Shown here: positions 6,736 to 13,579 of the stretch, in pieces | How the letters are laid out: each line of letters opens with the position of its first letter | How positions within the stretch are numbered: the first letter of the stretch is position 1 | NCBI GenBank assembly: GCA_041655735.1 | Contig: JBBAEV010000018.1 | Location: 1-18,112, forward strand | Source: JBBAEV01 sp041655735 | Lineage (GTDB): Bacteria > Bacillota_I > Bacilli_A > RF39 > UBA660 | DNA: 18,112 nucleotides | Direction of reading: 5' to 3' | Notes under the pieces: model-generated | Told to the model about the DNA's origin: nothing | Seen by the model: only the letters and a program-made list of their open reading frames with translations | Database searches by the model: none | Program-made: the position numbers and the translations under genes

Positions 6736-7887
6736 ATGAAAAAAAAAGGATTTACTTTAATAGAATTATTAGCAGTTATTATAGTTATTGGAATTATAGC
6801 TATTATTGCTATTCCAGCGATATCGAAATTAATAAATAAAAGTGAACGTAATACTCTAAAAATTCAAGAAAATCTTTTTTTAGAAACAGGAGTAAATTAT
6901 TTTTTAGATAATATCGGTAGTAATCAATTAACTCTTAACCAATATGAGGTTCAAAGTGTAAGTTTAGGAACTCTTGTTGATTTAGGGTATATAAAGCCAA
7001 TAAAAGATCCTAATACAGGATTATCATGTAATGTTAATTCAAGAGTAGAGGCAGTTTATGCTGGTAACAGAAAATACGAATATGCCGTTTATTTTTCTTG
7101 CGGAGATTATGAAACAGTAAAAAATGGATCTCATTTTAAAATGGTTGATTTTAGATTTTTAAAAGGAGTCAAAGATTACATTAGCGATAATCCTGGGGTC
7201 CTTCCTAGTGGGATAGGAAATAAAACAACAATTACATATAATACGTTAAAAACAGGAGAATATATTTCAAATATTAATGATGTATCTAGTGATGAAGAAT
7301 GCTCTACAAAAAGTAAAGTAGTCATTAAAAAGACAGGCAATAATACTTATGAATATTTATCAGGATTAATATGTACTAGTTATCTTCGTATTGAAGCATG
7401 GGATTTATTAGAAGGAAAAGGGTATTTTAAGAGTGATAGTAATGGGGATGGATTAGGAGATGGTTGGGAATCTGATTGGGGTGGAGAAAATTTTGAAATA
7501 AATACTATTGATGGAGTTCAAAGTTTTGATGCTACTGAACAATGGGGGCAATACGGATCATCTGTGACAATAACACCTAATCATATCTTTTATCTTAGTG
7601 GTAAAATAAAATCTGATAGTAGTGCGACTCTTACTGCTGGTAATACCGGATATTGGGATTTTGGAGTAGATTATTATAATTCTGGCGTTTTTGATAGAAT
7701 CTCTAAATTAGGGGTTATACCAGTAGGCCCTAATATAAAGGTAATAGTTGAGGAAAATGAAGAGTTGGAACTTGATACTATCGAGGCAAAAGAAATATTT
7801 TTTGTTGATGTAACAGACATGTTTGGAACTTCTAATGAACCATCTTTATCACAAATGGACTTTATGTTAGAAAATAGTGGTTATTAA
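6736..7887 (+). CDS. Type IV prepilin-like protein with repeated Cys modules
   Basis: The N-terminus KKKGFTLIELLAVIIVIG is a class III prepilin signal: cleavage is expected after G5, mature F1 is methylated, and E10 (mature E5) is present, followed by a hydrophobic helix to about residue 28. At 383 residues it is much longer than a usual pilin. Residues 74-128 and about 164-220 each hold a module with two cysteines 24 positions apart (C98-C122, C189-C213) and a conserved Tyr 18 after the first Cys. Residues 233-244 (SDSNGDGLGDGW) resemble a calcium-binding aspartate loop. The C-terminal part (about 245-383) is beta-rich and ends with DVTDMFGTSNEPS, like a motif I recall from phage-tail and surface proteins of Firmicutes. 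No prepilin peptidase or assembly ATPase lies in the window. It is a single gene between a terminator and a new promoter, probably exported through a pilus or type II-like machine encoded elsewhere. Confidence 0.8.
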   Translation: MKKKGFTLIELLAVIIVIGIIAIIAIPAISKLINKSERNTLKIQENLFLETGVNYFLDNIGSNQLTLNQYEVQSVSLGTLVDLGYIKPIKDPNTGLSCNVNSRVEAVYAGNRKYEYAVYFSCGDYETVKNGSHFKMVDFRFLKGVKDYISDNPGVLPSGIGNKTTITYNTLKTGEYISNINDVSSDEECSTKSKVVIKKTGNNTYEYLSGLICTSYLRIEAWDLLEGKGYFKSDSNGDGLGDGWESDWGGENFEINTIDGVQSFDATEQWGQYGSSVTITPNHIFYLSGKIKSDSSATLTAGNTGYWDFGVDYYNSGVFDRISKLGVIPVGPNIKVIVEENEELELDTIEAKEIFFVDVTDMFGTSNEPSLSQMDFMLENSGY

Positions 7888-7897
7888 TTACTTGAAT

Positions 7898-7925
7898 TTG
7901 CAGATAAGAAGTTAGATAATATAAT
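7898..7925 (+). promoter_or_regulatory. Promoter of the yvlD-lgt-trxB operon
   Basis: TTGCAG (7898-7903), a 16-base spacer and a perfect TATAAT (7920-7925) lie 25 bases before the yvlD-like start. An overlapping alternative, TTGAAT-17-GATAAT, ends at 7920. Confidence 0.55.
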
Positions 7926-7949
7926 TACTAATATTATTGAGGTGAAATT

Positions 7950-8381
7950 ATGAAAATAATAATAAAACAACGGGATAAGATAAGAATTAATAAGTTTTTT
8001 GAATGGCTCATTTATATGTTTGGATATACTTTAGTATTAATAAGTGTTTCTGTTTGGGTTAAGTCTTTGTATATAGATACTTTTTTATATGGATTAATCG
8101 CTGCTATTATCATATATATTTTAAATAAAACTATTAAACCTATTATTGTCTTATTAACATTACCTATTACCGGGATAACTTTAGGTCTTTTTTATCCTTT
8201 TATAAATGTATTTATTCTTAATATTGTAGAATTTATACTAAAAGGACATTTTCAAATAAATGGAATAATAAGTGCATTTTTTGTTGCAATATTAATTTCT
8301 GTAATGAATATATTGATGGAGCACATCGTTATAAAACCACTATTAGAAAAGGGGAAGTCACATGAATCCAATCGCCATTGA
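7950..8381 (+). CDS. YvlD-like phage holin family membrane protein
   Basis: This 143-residue integral membrane protein has about four hydrophobic segments (roughly 20-40, 44-62, 68-95 and 108-125). Motifs such as IIYILNKTIKPIIVLLTLPIT and TLGLFYPFINVF are characteristic of the phage_holin_4_2 / YvlD family (DUF360). Despite the family name, these chromosomal proteins are not known to be lytic; their function is unclear, with a membrane-stress link suggested in Bacillus. GAGGTG at 7939-7944 sets the ATG at 7950. The 3' end overlaps lgt by 20 bases. In Bacillus subtilis yvlD lies near hprK and lgt; here hprK is absent between them. Confidence 0.85.
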   Translation: MKIIIKQRDKIRINKFFEWLIYMFGYTLVLISVSVWVKSLYIDTFLYGLIAAIIIYILNKTIKPIIVLLTLPITGITLGLFYPFINVFILNIVEFILKGHFQINGIISAFFVAILISVMNILMEHIVIKPLLEKGKSHESNRH

Positions 8382-9177
8382 TTTAGGAATAATTCAAATA
8401 TATTGGTATTCTATACTCATATTTTTATCTATTTTTATCGCAGGAGCTATTGCGATAAAAGAAGCTAAAAGATTTGGTATAGATGAAAATCTAATTGTTA
8501 ATTTAATTTTAACGGGATTACCAATTGCTATTATAGGAGCTAGGTTATATTATGTTATATTTAATTGGGATTATTATAGTAGTAATTTAATTAATATAAT
8601 AAAAATATGGGAAGGTGGGCTTGCTATTCACGGAGCTTTAATAGCGGCTTTCATATTTTGTATAATATATTGTAAAAAGAAAGGAATTAACCCTTTTCGT
8701 ATTATTGATATAACTGCAGTTGGATTTTTAATTGCCCAAGTCATTGGTAGATGGGGAAACTTCTTTAATGGTGAAGCACATGGCCCTGCTGTTGCTAGGG
8801 AAGTATTAGAAAAAATGCCTATTCCTAATTTTGTTATTGAAGGAATGAATATTTATGGTATATATTATCACCCTACTTTCTTTTATGAATCAATGTGGAA
8901 TTTATTAGGTTTTATTCTTTTAATAATATATCGACGTTTTAAATATATTAAGATTGGAGAATTAACATTACTTTATTTGATATGGTATTCAATAGGGAGA
9001 ATATTTATTGAAATGTTAAGAACTGATAGTTTGATGATAGGGAATTATAAAGTAGCTCAAATAATCTCTATTGGTTTAATTGTCGTTGGGGTAATAGGGT
9101 TAATAATTTTAAAAACTAAATCAAGGTTAGGCAATCTTTATAATAGAAGCGATGAGGTGGCAGAATACAATGTTTGA
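8362..9177 (+). CDS. lgt: Prolipoprotein diacylglyceryl transferase
   Basis: Lgt transfers diacylglycerol from phosphatidylglycerol to the lipobox cysteine of prolipoproteins, the first step of lipoprotein maturation in the membrane. The 271-residue protein has about seven hydrophobic segments. The family signature GRWGNFFNGEAHG is at residues 129-141, with the essential Arg130, Asn133 and Glu138 equivalents, and the conserved HGAL histidine is H90. AAGGGG at about 8349-8354 precedes the ATG at 8362, inside the end of the yvlD-like gene. A likely substrate is encoded in this window: the minus-strand lipoprotein at 12480-12848 with lipobox VVGC. The end of lgt overlaps the ribosome site and start of trxB. 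Confidence 0.96.
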   Translation: MNPIAIDLGIIQIYWYSILIFLSIFIAGAIAIKEAKRFGIDENLIVNLILTGLPIAIIGARLYYVIFNWDYYSSNLINIIKIWEGGLAIHGALIAAFIFCIIYCKKKGINPFRIIDITAVGFLIAQVIGRWGNFFNGEAHGPAVAREVLEKMPIPNFVIEGMNIYGIYYHPTFFYESMWNLLGFILLIIYRRFKYIKIGELTLLYLIWYSIGRIFIEMLRTDSLMIGNYKVAQIISIGLIVVGVIGLIILKTKSRLGNLYNRSDEVAEYNV

Positions 9178-10078
9178 TGTAATTATTATAGGATCAGGTC
9201 CCGCTGGAATGACCGCAGCTATATATGCTAAAAGAGCCGGATTAAATGTATTGATTTTAGAAGGAAGTGCTCCTGGAGGACAAATAAATAAAACGGTTTT
9301 AATAGAAAATTATCCAGGATTCAAAGAAATTGATGGCCCGAGTCTAGCTATAAAAATGTTTGAACAGATTTCTTCTTTAAACATAGAATATCGTTATGGA
9401 AATGTTTTAGAAATAATAGATAAAGGAAACAATAAATTAGTAAAAACTGATAAGGAAGAAATATTAGGTAAAGCCGTTATTATCGCAACAGGAAGAAAGT
9501 CAAAAGAATTAGGAATTGAAAATGAAAATAAATTAACTGGAAGAGGTATAAGTTGGTGTGCCGTTTGTGATGGGCCTTTATTTAAGAATAAAGAGGTTAT
9601 TGTCATAGGCGGCGGTAATAGCGCTGTTGAAGAAAGTTTATATTTATCAGATATAGCAAGTAAAGTAACTTTGATTCATCGTCGCAACGAATTAAGAGCA
9701 GATAACATTTTACAGGATAAAATAAAAAATAATCCTAAAATTAATATATTATGGGATACTATCCCTATAAAATTTAATGAAAAGGACAATAAATTAGATT
9801 CAGTAACAGTAAAAAACAAAGTAACTGATAAAGAATACGATATAAACTGTGATGGAATATTTATATATATAGGATTCATACCAGTTACAAATATAATAAA
9901 TAAATTTGATATTTCAGATAAAATGGGTTATATAATAACAGATGAAGATATGCGAACTAAAGTAAAAGGAATATATGCAGCTGGAGATGTTCGTAAAAAA
10001 GAATTGTTTCAAATTACTACCGCTATTAGTGATGGTGCTATTGCGGCTATTTCTGTAAAAAATGATTTGAATTCTTAG
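9170..10078 (+). CDS. trxB: Thioredoxin reductase (NADPH)
   Basis: TrxB moves electrons from NADPH through FAD to thioredoxin. With the start at ATG 9170 the protein has 302 residues. The FAD-binding GSGPAG is at residues 8-13, APGGQINKT near 35, the redox pair CAVC at C130 and C133 in SWCAVCDGPLF, an NADPH-site GGGNSAVEESLYL, IHRRNELRA with the arginines that favour NADPH, and a C-terminal FAD motif AAGDVR. An earlier ATG at 9152 is in frame but overlaps the ribosome site GAGGTGG (9154-9160), which is well spaced for 9170, and the family begins at FDVIIIG. The gene overlaps lgt by 8 bases and ends in a terminator. Confidence 0.95.
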   Translation: MFDVIIIGSGPAGMTAAIYAKRAGLNVLILEGSAPGGQINKTVLIENYPGFKEIDGPSLAIKMFEQISSLNIEYRYGNVLEIIDKGNNKLVKTDKEEILGKAVIIATGRKSKELGIENENKLTGRGISWCAVCDGPLFKNKEVIVIGGGNSAVEESLYLSDIASKVTLIHRRNELRADNILQDKIKNNPKINILWDTIPIKFNEKDNKLDSVTVKNKVTDKEYDINCDGIFIYIGFIPVTNIINKFDISDKMGYIITDEDMRTKVKGIYAAGDVRKKELFQITTAISDGAIAAISVKNDLNS

Positions 10079-10101
10079 ACAACCTTTTGGTTGTTTTATT
10101 T
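10079..10101 (+). terminator. Rho-independent terminator of trxB
   Basis: The stem ACAACC (10079-10084) and GGTTGT (10089-10094), with a TTTT loop, is followed by a T-rich tail, immediately after the trxB stop. Confidence 0.78.
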
Positions 10102-10114
10102 TATGTAGTATAAT
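10087..10114 (+). promoter_or_regulatory. Putative promoter of yvcK-whiA
   Basis: A perfect TATAAT is at 10109-10114. TTGGTT (10087-10092), a modest -35 match 16 bases upstream, overlaps the trxB terminator arm. GAGGTG at 10125-10130 serves the ATG at 10136. Confidence 0.45.
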
Positions 10115-10135
10115 AAAATATAGCGAGGTGATTCT

Positions 10136-11125
10136 ATGGATAAAAAAATAGTAGTTTTAGGTGGAGGGACTGGGTTATCAACTTTACTAAAAGGGTTAAA
10201 ATTGTTTCCTCTTGATATAACTGCTGTAGTTAGTGTCTCAGATAATGGTGGTTCTACAGGAATATTAAGAAAACAATTTGATATTCCTGCGATAGGAGAT
10301 ATTAGGAGAGTATTAGTGTCTCTTTCAGAAACAGAACCTCTAATGGAAGAATTACTTGAATATAGATTTAAAACAACTGGAGATTTAAATAATCATCCTA
10401 CTGGTAATTTATTACTCACAGCTTTAATAAAAATAACCGGAAATATTAGTGAAGCATTAAAAGTATTAGGAAAAGTATTGAATATAAAGGGTAAAATATT
10501 ACCTCTTTCTGAAGATAAAGTGACTTTAATGGTTCATACTGAAGATGGTAGGATATTAGAAGGAGAAAGAGTTATTGAAAAAACAACGTGTCAAGTTGAA
10601 GAAATATATTATAAGGAAAAAGTAATAGTTACTGAAGAAGTAATAGATGAAATATTAAATTGTGACTATGTAGTTATAAGCATGGGAAGTTTATATGCTA
10701 GTATTATTCCTAATTTAATTATTCCTGAGGTAGCAAAAGCCCTTAAAGAAACTAAAGCTAAAAAGATATTTATTTCCAATCTAATGACAGAGTGTGGTAC
10801 TACTAACGGTTTAAAAGTTAGTGATTTTATAAAGGTTTTTGATAAATATATAGGCGCTGAATTTCTTGATGTAGTAATCGCAAACAATGGTAATATTGAC
10901 AAAAATATAATTGAAAGATATAAACATATGGAAAAAAGTGTGCCTATTATTCTGGATAAAGAGAATTTAAAAAAATATAAATTTAAATTAATAGAAGATG
11001 ATTTTGTAGAAATATTAGAAGAAAAGGATATCTTTAATTTAAAAAGAGTAGATAAAATGGTAAGGCATAATACTATGAAACTTGCTCTTTGTATATTTTC
11101 TTATATAATGAATGAAGGTGATTAA
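10136..11125 (+). CDS. yvcK: YvcK/GlmR gluconeogenesis and cell-wall precursor factor
   Basis: This is the UPF0052/CofD-like family protein, 329 residues. The nucleotide-sugar binding fold begins with VVLGGGTGLS (G9-S15), followed by SVSDNGGSTG (35-42) and NHPTGNLLLTAL (about 85). In Bacillus and other Firmicutes, YvcK binds UDP-GlcNAc and helps direct carbon into cell-wall precursors during growth on non-glycolytic substrates. GAGGTGATTCT before the ATG decides the start. The stop TAA lies inside the ribosome-site/start cassette of whiA, so the two are translationally coupled. The usual upstream partner rapZ (yvcJ) is absent; trxB is directly upstream instead. Confidence 0.92.
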   Translation: MDKKIVVLGGGTGLSTLLKGLKLFPLDITAVVSVSDNGGSTGILRKQFDIPAIGDIRRVLVSLSETEPLMEELLEYRFKTTGDLNNHPTGNLLLTALIKITGNISEALKVLGKVLNIKGKILPLSEDKVTLMVHTEDGRILEGERVIEKTTCQVEEIYYKEKVIVTEEVIDEILNCDYVVISMGSLYASIIPNLIIPEVAKALKETKAKKIFISNLMTECGTTNGLKVSDFIKVFDKYIGAEFLDVVIANNGNIDKNIIERYKHMEKSVPIILDKENLKKYKFKLIEDDFVEILEEKDIFNLKRVDKMVRHNTMKLALCIFSYIMNEGD

Positions 11126-11126
11126 T

Positions 11127-12030
11127 ATGTCTTTTGGTTCTCAAATAAAAAATGAAGTTAGTAAATTAGAAATAACAAAAGCAGAAAGTATTTCTGAACT
11201 ATCAGCTATTATTAGAAATAATGCAATTATGAGTGATGAAATTAAAATATATACTGAGAACTCTAGTATTGCGAGAAGAATTTTTAGGTTAATAAAAGAT
11301 ATTTATAATATAAATAGTGATATTATTATTCTTGAAAAAAAAGTACTTAATATATATAAGAGAAAAAGTAAAGGAAATATTAATGGATCTTGCTATTGTA
11401 AATGAAGAAAATAATATTATAGATGTACCAAAAGAGTACATTTTGAGTGATGAAGAACAAATATCAGCTTATTTAAGAGGTATCTTTTTATCTGGAGGTA
11501 GTATTAATGATCCTAAAACTTCGCAATACCATTTAGAATTATTAATAAATAATAAAACACATGCTTTATACATAAATAATCTTTTAAATAACTACAACTT
11601 AAATAGTAAGATGATTGGTCGCAAGAAAGGTTATATTGTTTATATAAAGGAAGCCGAAAAAATAAGTGATTTTCTTAGATATATTAAAGCATTTAATGCT
11701 GTTATGTATTTTGAAGATATTAGAATATATCGAGATCATAAAAATATGACTAATCGTTTAAATAATTGTGAACAGGCTACTATTGAAAAGATAATAGCTA
11801 CAGCTAAAAAACAAATAATTAATATTAATAATATTAAAAATCAAGTAGGGCTTGATATATTAGATGAAAAATTAAAAGAAACTTGTGAATATCGATTAAA
11901 ATATCCAGAAGTTTCATTAAAGGAATTAAGTGAAATAATATCTTTAGAAACGGATAAAAAAGTTACTAAATCAGGACTCAATCATCGGTTTCGAAAAATA
12001 AGAGAATTAAGTAATAAAATAAAAGAATAA
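11127..12030 (+). CDS. whiA: WhiA DNA-binding protein, carrying a one-base frameshift
   Basis: WhiA combines a LAGLIDADG-homing-endonuclease-like domain with a C-terminal helix-turn-helix; in Firmicutes it is linked to cell division and chromosome segregation. Residues from ATG 11127 (MSFGSQIKNEVSKLE, then SSIARRIFRLIKDIYN) are in frame 3 and run out at TGA 11403-11405. The rest (YIREKVKEILMDLAI, SAYLRGIFLSGGSINDP, and the helix-turn-helix region ending KSGLNHRFRKIREL) is in frame 1 to TAA at 12028-12030. Reading one A fewer in the A8 tract at 11335-11342 joins both halves into 300 residues, the usual WhiA length, with all family motifs present. Either the tract slips (transcriptional slippage), the gene is a fresh mutant, or the assembly has an indel. 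The start at 11127 is preferred over the ATG at 11112 because AGGTGAT lies between them. Confidence 0.85.
11335..11342 (+). other. A8 homopolymer at the whiA frameshift
   Basis: Eight adenines between CTTG and GTAC are exactly where the whiA frame changes. Loss of one A (or gain of two) in DNA or RNA restores the full-length product. Confidence 0.8.
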
Positions 12031-12043
12031 TTGATTAGAATAT

Positions 12044-12115
12044 GCACCCCTAATAGTAGACATAAATAAAAAAAACGTGTTCATGTTAAAATTACTATTA
12101 GGAGGTGCTTTTTTT
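12044..12115 (+). promoter_or_regulatory. Inverted repeat burying the transposase ribosome site; may also terminate whiA
   Basis: The left arm GCACCCCTAATAGTA (12044-12058) pairs with 12093-12108 except for one bulged A at 12103. The right arm contains the ribosome site AGGAGGTG (12100-12107), so readthrough RNA from whiA would fold it away, a known way for insertion sequences to limit transposase. The arm is followed by T7 (12109-12115), so the structure could also act as a terminator despite its 34-base loop. Confidence 0.6.
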
Positions 12116-12420
12116 ATGGCAAATAAAGGAAAAAACAAAAGCAGTATACAGATTCTGAACGAGAACTTATAACTATGAAATATATTGAGGGTAAAGGAAG
12201 TTACCATTATCTTGCAAATAAGTACAATATAAGTTGGAAAACAATAGAGACGTGGGTAAGAAAATCCACTCCAGCAGATAATGCTCCAATAGAGAGTTTC
12301 CATGCAAATTCAAAAAGAGAAACACTCTATTCATATAATATCACATCTTTGAAGGAATATATAGACCTTGTCAAAGAGTGGATAACATTTTATAATACAG
12401 ATAGAATTCGTCTTTTATAA
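12116..12420 (+). pseudogene. IS3-family transposase remnant (OrfA HTH fused to OrfB C-terminus)
   Basis: The ATG at 12116 (MANKGKN) follows AGGAGGTG but stops after 18 codons. The transposase frame resumes one base out of phase near the A6 run at 12130-12135: KQYTDSERELITMKYIEGKG, then YHYLANKYNISWKTIETWVRK, which is an IS150-type OrfA helix-turn-helix. It passes directly into STPADNAPIESFHANSKRET and WITFYNTDRIRLL, the end of an OrfB integrase core, including the Glu of the DDE triad in PIESF. About 1 kb holding the rest of OrfA and the two catalytic Asp residues is missing, in frame. The product cannot transpose. A shorter in-frame start (12175) exists but has no ribosome site. Confidence 0.85.
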
Positions 12421-12453
12421 AGAAAGACACAACATTCTTTTAATATTGTGTCT
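12413..12453 (-). terminator. Terminator of the minus-strand lipoprotein gene
   Basis: AGACACAA (12425-12432) and TTGTGTCT (12446-12453) form an 8-bp stem with a 13-base loop. On the minus strand it is followed by a T-rich stretch (complement of 12413-12424), whereas the plus-strand side is not T-rich. It lies inside the right end of the IS remnant. Confidence 0.6.
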
Positions 12454-12479
12454 ACTTAATAGGTATCATATTCATATAT

Positions 12480-12848
12480 CTATTCTTTTGTTTTATATTC
12501 TCCACATATTAAATATGGAATATATTTTAGTGTTTCCCCTTCTAATTCGACTCTTATATAAGATTTACTCTCATCACATTCTGTTTTATTATCTTTAGGA
12601 TCTTTTAATTTTTTATCAATATATAGTCCATTGGTCAACCAGTTTAATGGTATGGTTAGTACTCTGTCATCGCTTGTTGGGATTAAATTATCATTAGTAT
12701 CATTATTTAATAATTCTTTAGCTGCCTCTACCATTTGGTTTTCTAAAGCCTCATATGCATTTTTTTCCTCTTCAGTTATTTTACCACTTTTTTCACAACC
12801 GACTACTAATAAAAGACCCATCAATCCAACGCATAATATTTTTTTCAT
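12480..12848 (-). CDS. Small lipoprotein with a Cys-x23-Cys module, unknown function
   Basis: The 122-residue product has a lipoprotein signal: basic MKK, a hydrophobic core and lipobox VVGC with Cys18, the expected target of the Lgt encoded in this window. A helical, Glu-rich segment (about 24-48) links the anchor to a C-terminal module (about 63-120) with C91 and C115. That module resembles the two modules of the prepilin-like protein at 6736-7887: the same 24-position cysteine spacing, a Tyr 18 after the first Cys, and a shared KDP segment before it. The two cysteines probably form a disulfide. The start follows AGGAGGTAC and an extended -10. I do not recognise a named family. It lies just downstream of clpP on the same strand and could be partly co-transcribed with it. 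Confidence 0.8.
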   Translation of the reverse strand: MKKILCVGLMGLLLVVGCEKSGKITEEEKNAYEALENQMVEAAKELLNNDTNDNLIPTSDDRVLTIPLNWLTNGLYIDKKLKDPKDNKTECDESKSYIRVELEGETLKYIPYLICGEYKTKE

Positions 12849-12872
12849 AAGTACCTCCTATTTTATAAAACA

Positions 12873-12881
12873 ATTATAGCA
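12873..12881 (-). promoter_or_regulatory. Extended -10 promoter of the lipoprotein gene
   Basis: On the minus strand this reads TGCTATAAT, a perfect TGn-TATAAT, with AGGAGGT about 14-21 bases downstream. The -35 position (TTTAAC on the minus strand) is poor. Confidence 0.6.
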
Positions 12882-12896
12882 TAAAAAATAAATAAG

Positions 12897-13466
12897 TTAA
12901 ATTATTTTATCAATTATTCCGTAATTTAATGCTTCTTTCGCAGTCATAAAATTATCTCTATCAGTATCTATTTCAATTGTTTTTATATTTTGGTTAGTAT
13001 TTTTAGCTAATATTTTATTAATATTATTTTTCATCCTGATAATTCTTTCAGCTGCAATTTTTATTTCAATTGCTTGTCCTGAAACACCACCAATTGGTTG
13101 ATGAATCATTATTTCTGAATTTGGTAAAGCAAATCGTTTTCCTTTATGGCCACTTGATAATATAAAAGCTCCCATACTGGCAGCTAGGCCTATACATAAT
13201 GTTGATACGTTACTTTTAATATAATTCATTGTATCGTATATAGCTAATCCTGCAGTGATAGACCCCCCTACAGAATTAATATAAACACTTATGTCATCAT
13301 GATTTAATGAATCAAGATAAAGTAATTGTGCAATAACAATATTAGAACTATTATCATTAATGGTCCCATTTAATAAAATAATACGGTCCTTTAATAATCT
13401 TGAATATATATCATAAGCTCTTTCGCCATTATTTGATTTTTCAATTACAGTTGGAATTAAGTTCAT
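12897..13466 (-). CDS. clpP: ATP-dependent Clp protease proteolytic subunit
   Basis: ClpP forms the tetradecameric serine peptidase that degrades substrates unfolded by ClpX or ClpC. The 189-residue protein (usual length about 195) keeps the catalytic triad: S97 in GLAASMGAF, H122 in IMIHQPIGG and D171 in TDRDNFMTAKEAL. The early IPTVIE segment, needed for processing and axial-loop interactions, and the SVGGSITAGLAIYD oxyanion region are present. Minus-strand AGGTGAT lies just before the start. No CtsR-type heat-shock operator repeat was noticed upstream. The gene is divergent from the nucleoside kinase and convergent with whiA. Confidence 0.96.
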   Translation of the reverse strand: MNLIPTVIEKSNNGERAYDIYSRLLKDRIILLNGTINDNSSNIVIAQLLYLDSLNHDDISVYINSVGGSITAGLAIYDTMNYIKSNVSTLCIGLAASMGAFILSSGHKGKRFALPNSEIMIHQPIGGVSGQAIEIKIAAERIIRMKNNINKILAKNTNQNIKTIEIDTDRDNFMTAKEALNYGIIDKII

Positions 13467-13485
13467 ATTATCACCTATAATTATA

Positions 13486-13514
13486 ATTAGTCATAAAAGT
13501 CTTAATTATGACAA
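13486..13514 (-). promoter_or_regulatory. Putative promoter of clpP
   Basis: On the minus strand, TTGTCA (13509-13514), a 17-base spacer and ACTAAT (13486-13491) lie upstream of AGGTGAT and the ATG. A TATAAT at 13480-13485 is too close to the ribosome site to be the likely -10. Confidence 0.35.
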
Positions 13515-13521
13515 TAATAAT

Positions 13522-13550
13522 GTGACAAATTATATATATTTTGATAAAAT
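13522..13550 (+). promoter_or_regulatory. Promoter of the nucleoside kinase gene
   Basis: GTGACA (13522-13527), a 17-base spacer and TAAAAT (13545-13550), extended by an upstream TGA, fit a sigma-A promoter. It overlaps a TTG at 13541 that opens the reading frame, which shows that this TTG is not the start. Confidence 0.6.
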
Positions 13551-13579
13551 ATAAGAAGAAGAATAAAGAGGGCGATTAT

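Larger units (their letters stand above)
12043..12468 (+). mobile_element. Decayed IS3-family (IS150-like) element, internally deleted
   Basis: The left end TGCACCCCTAATAGTAGACAT (12043-12063) and a right end that reads TGTCTACT...TAGG..CA on the same strand (about 12448-12468) form degenerate terminal inverted repeats with TG..CA ends, as in IS3-family elements. Between them lies a transposase reduced to the OrfA helix-turn-helix and the last part of OrfB. The whole element is about 0.43 kb, against about 1.3-1.5 kb for an intact one. No convincing target duplication is seen. It sits between convergent genes (whiA and the minus-strand lipoprotein), where an insertion is harmless. Confidence 0.7.

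Noticed and set aside
11112..11126. Earlier ATG start for whiA (and similarly GTG 16311 for pgk, ATG 9152 for trxB, TTG 13541 for the kinase)
   Set aside because: Each lies upstream of, or inside, the ribosome site or promoter that serves the later start, and the family N-terminus begins at the later codon.
11334..11345. dnaX-type -1 ribosomal slippery site in whiA
   Set aside because: The heptamer A AAA AAG is in the downstream frame, not the incoming one, and the needed shift is +1 or -2.
12040..12470. Target-site duplication (ATA) flanking the IS remnant
   Set aside because: Three A/T bases are expected by chance and fit only if the right end is shifted by one base.
12631..12879. Plus-strand frame opposite the lipoprotein
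   Set aside because: The minus-strand gene has a signal peptide, lipobox, ribosome site and promoter; the plus-strand frame has none.
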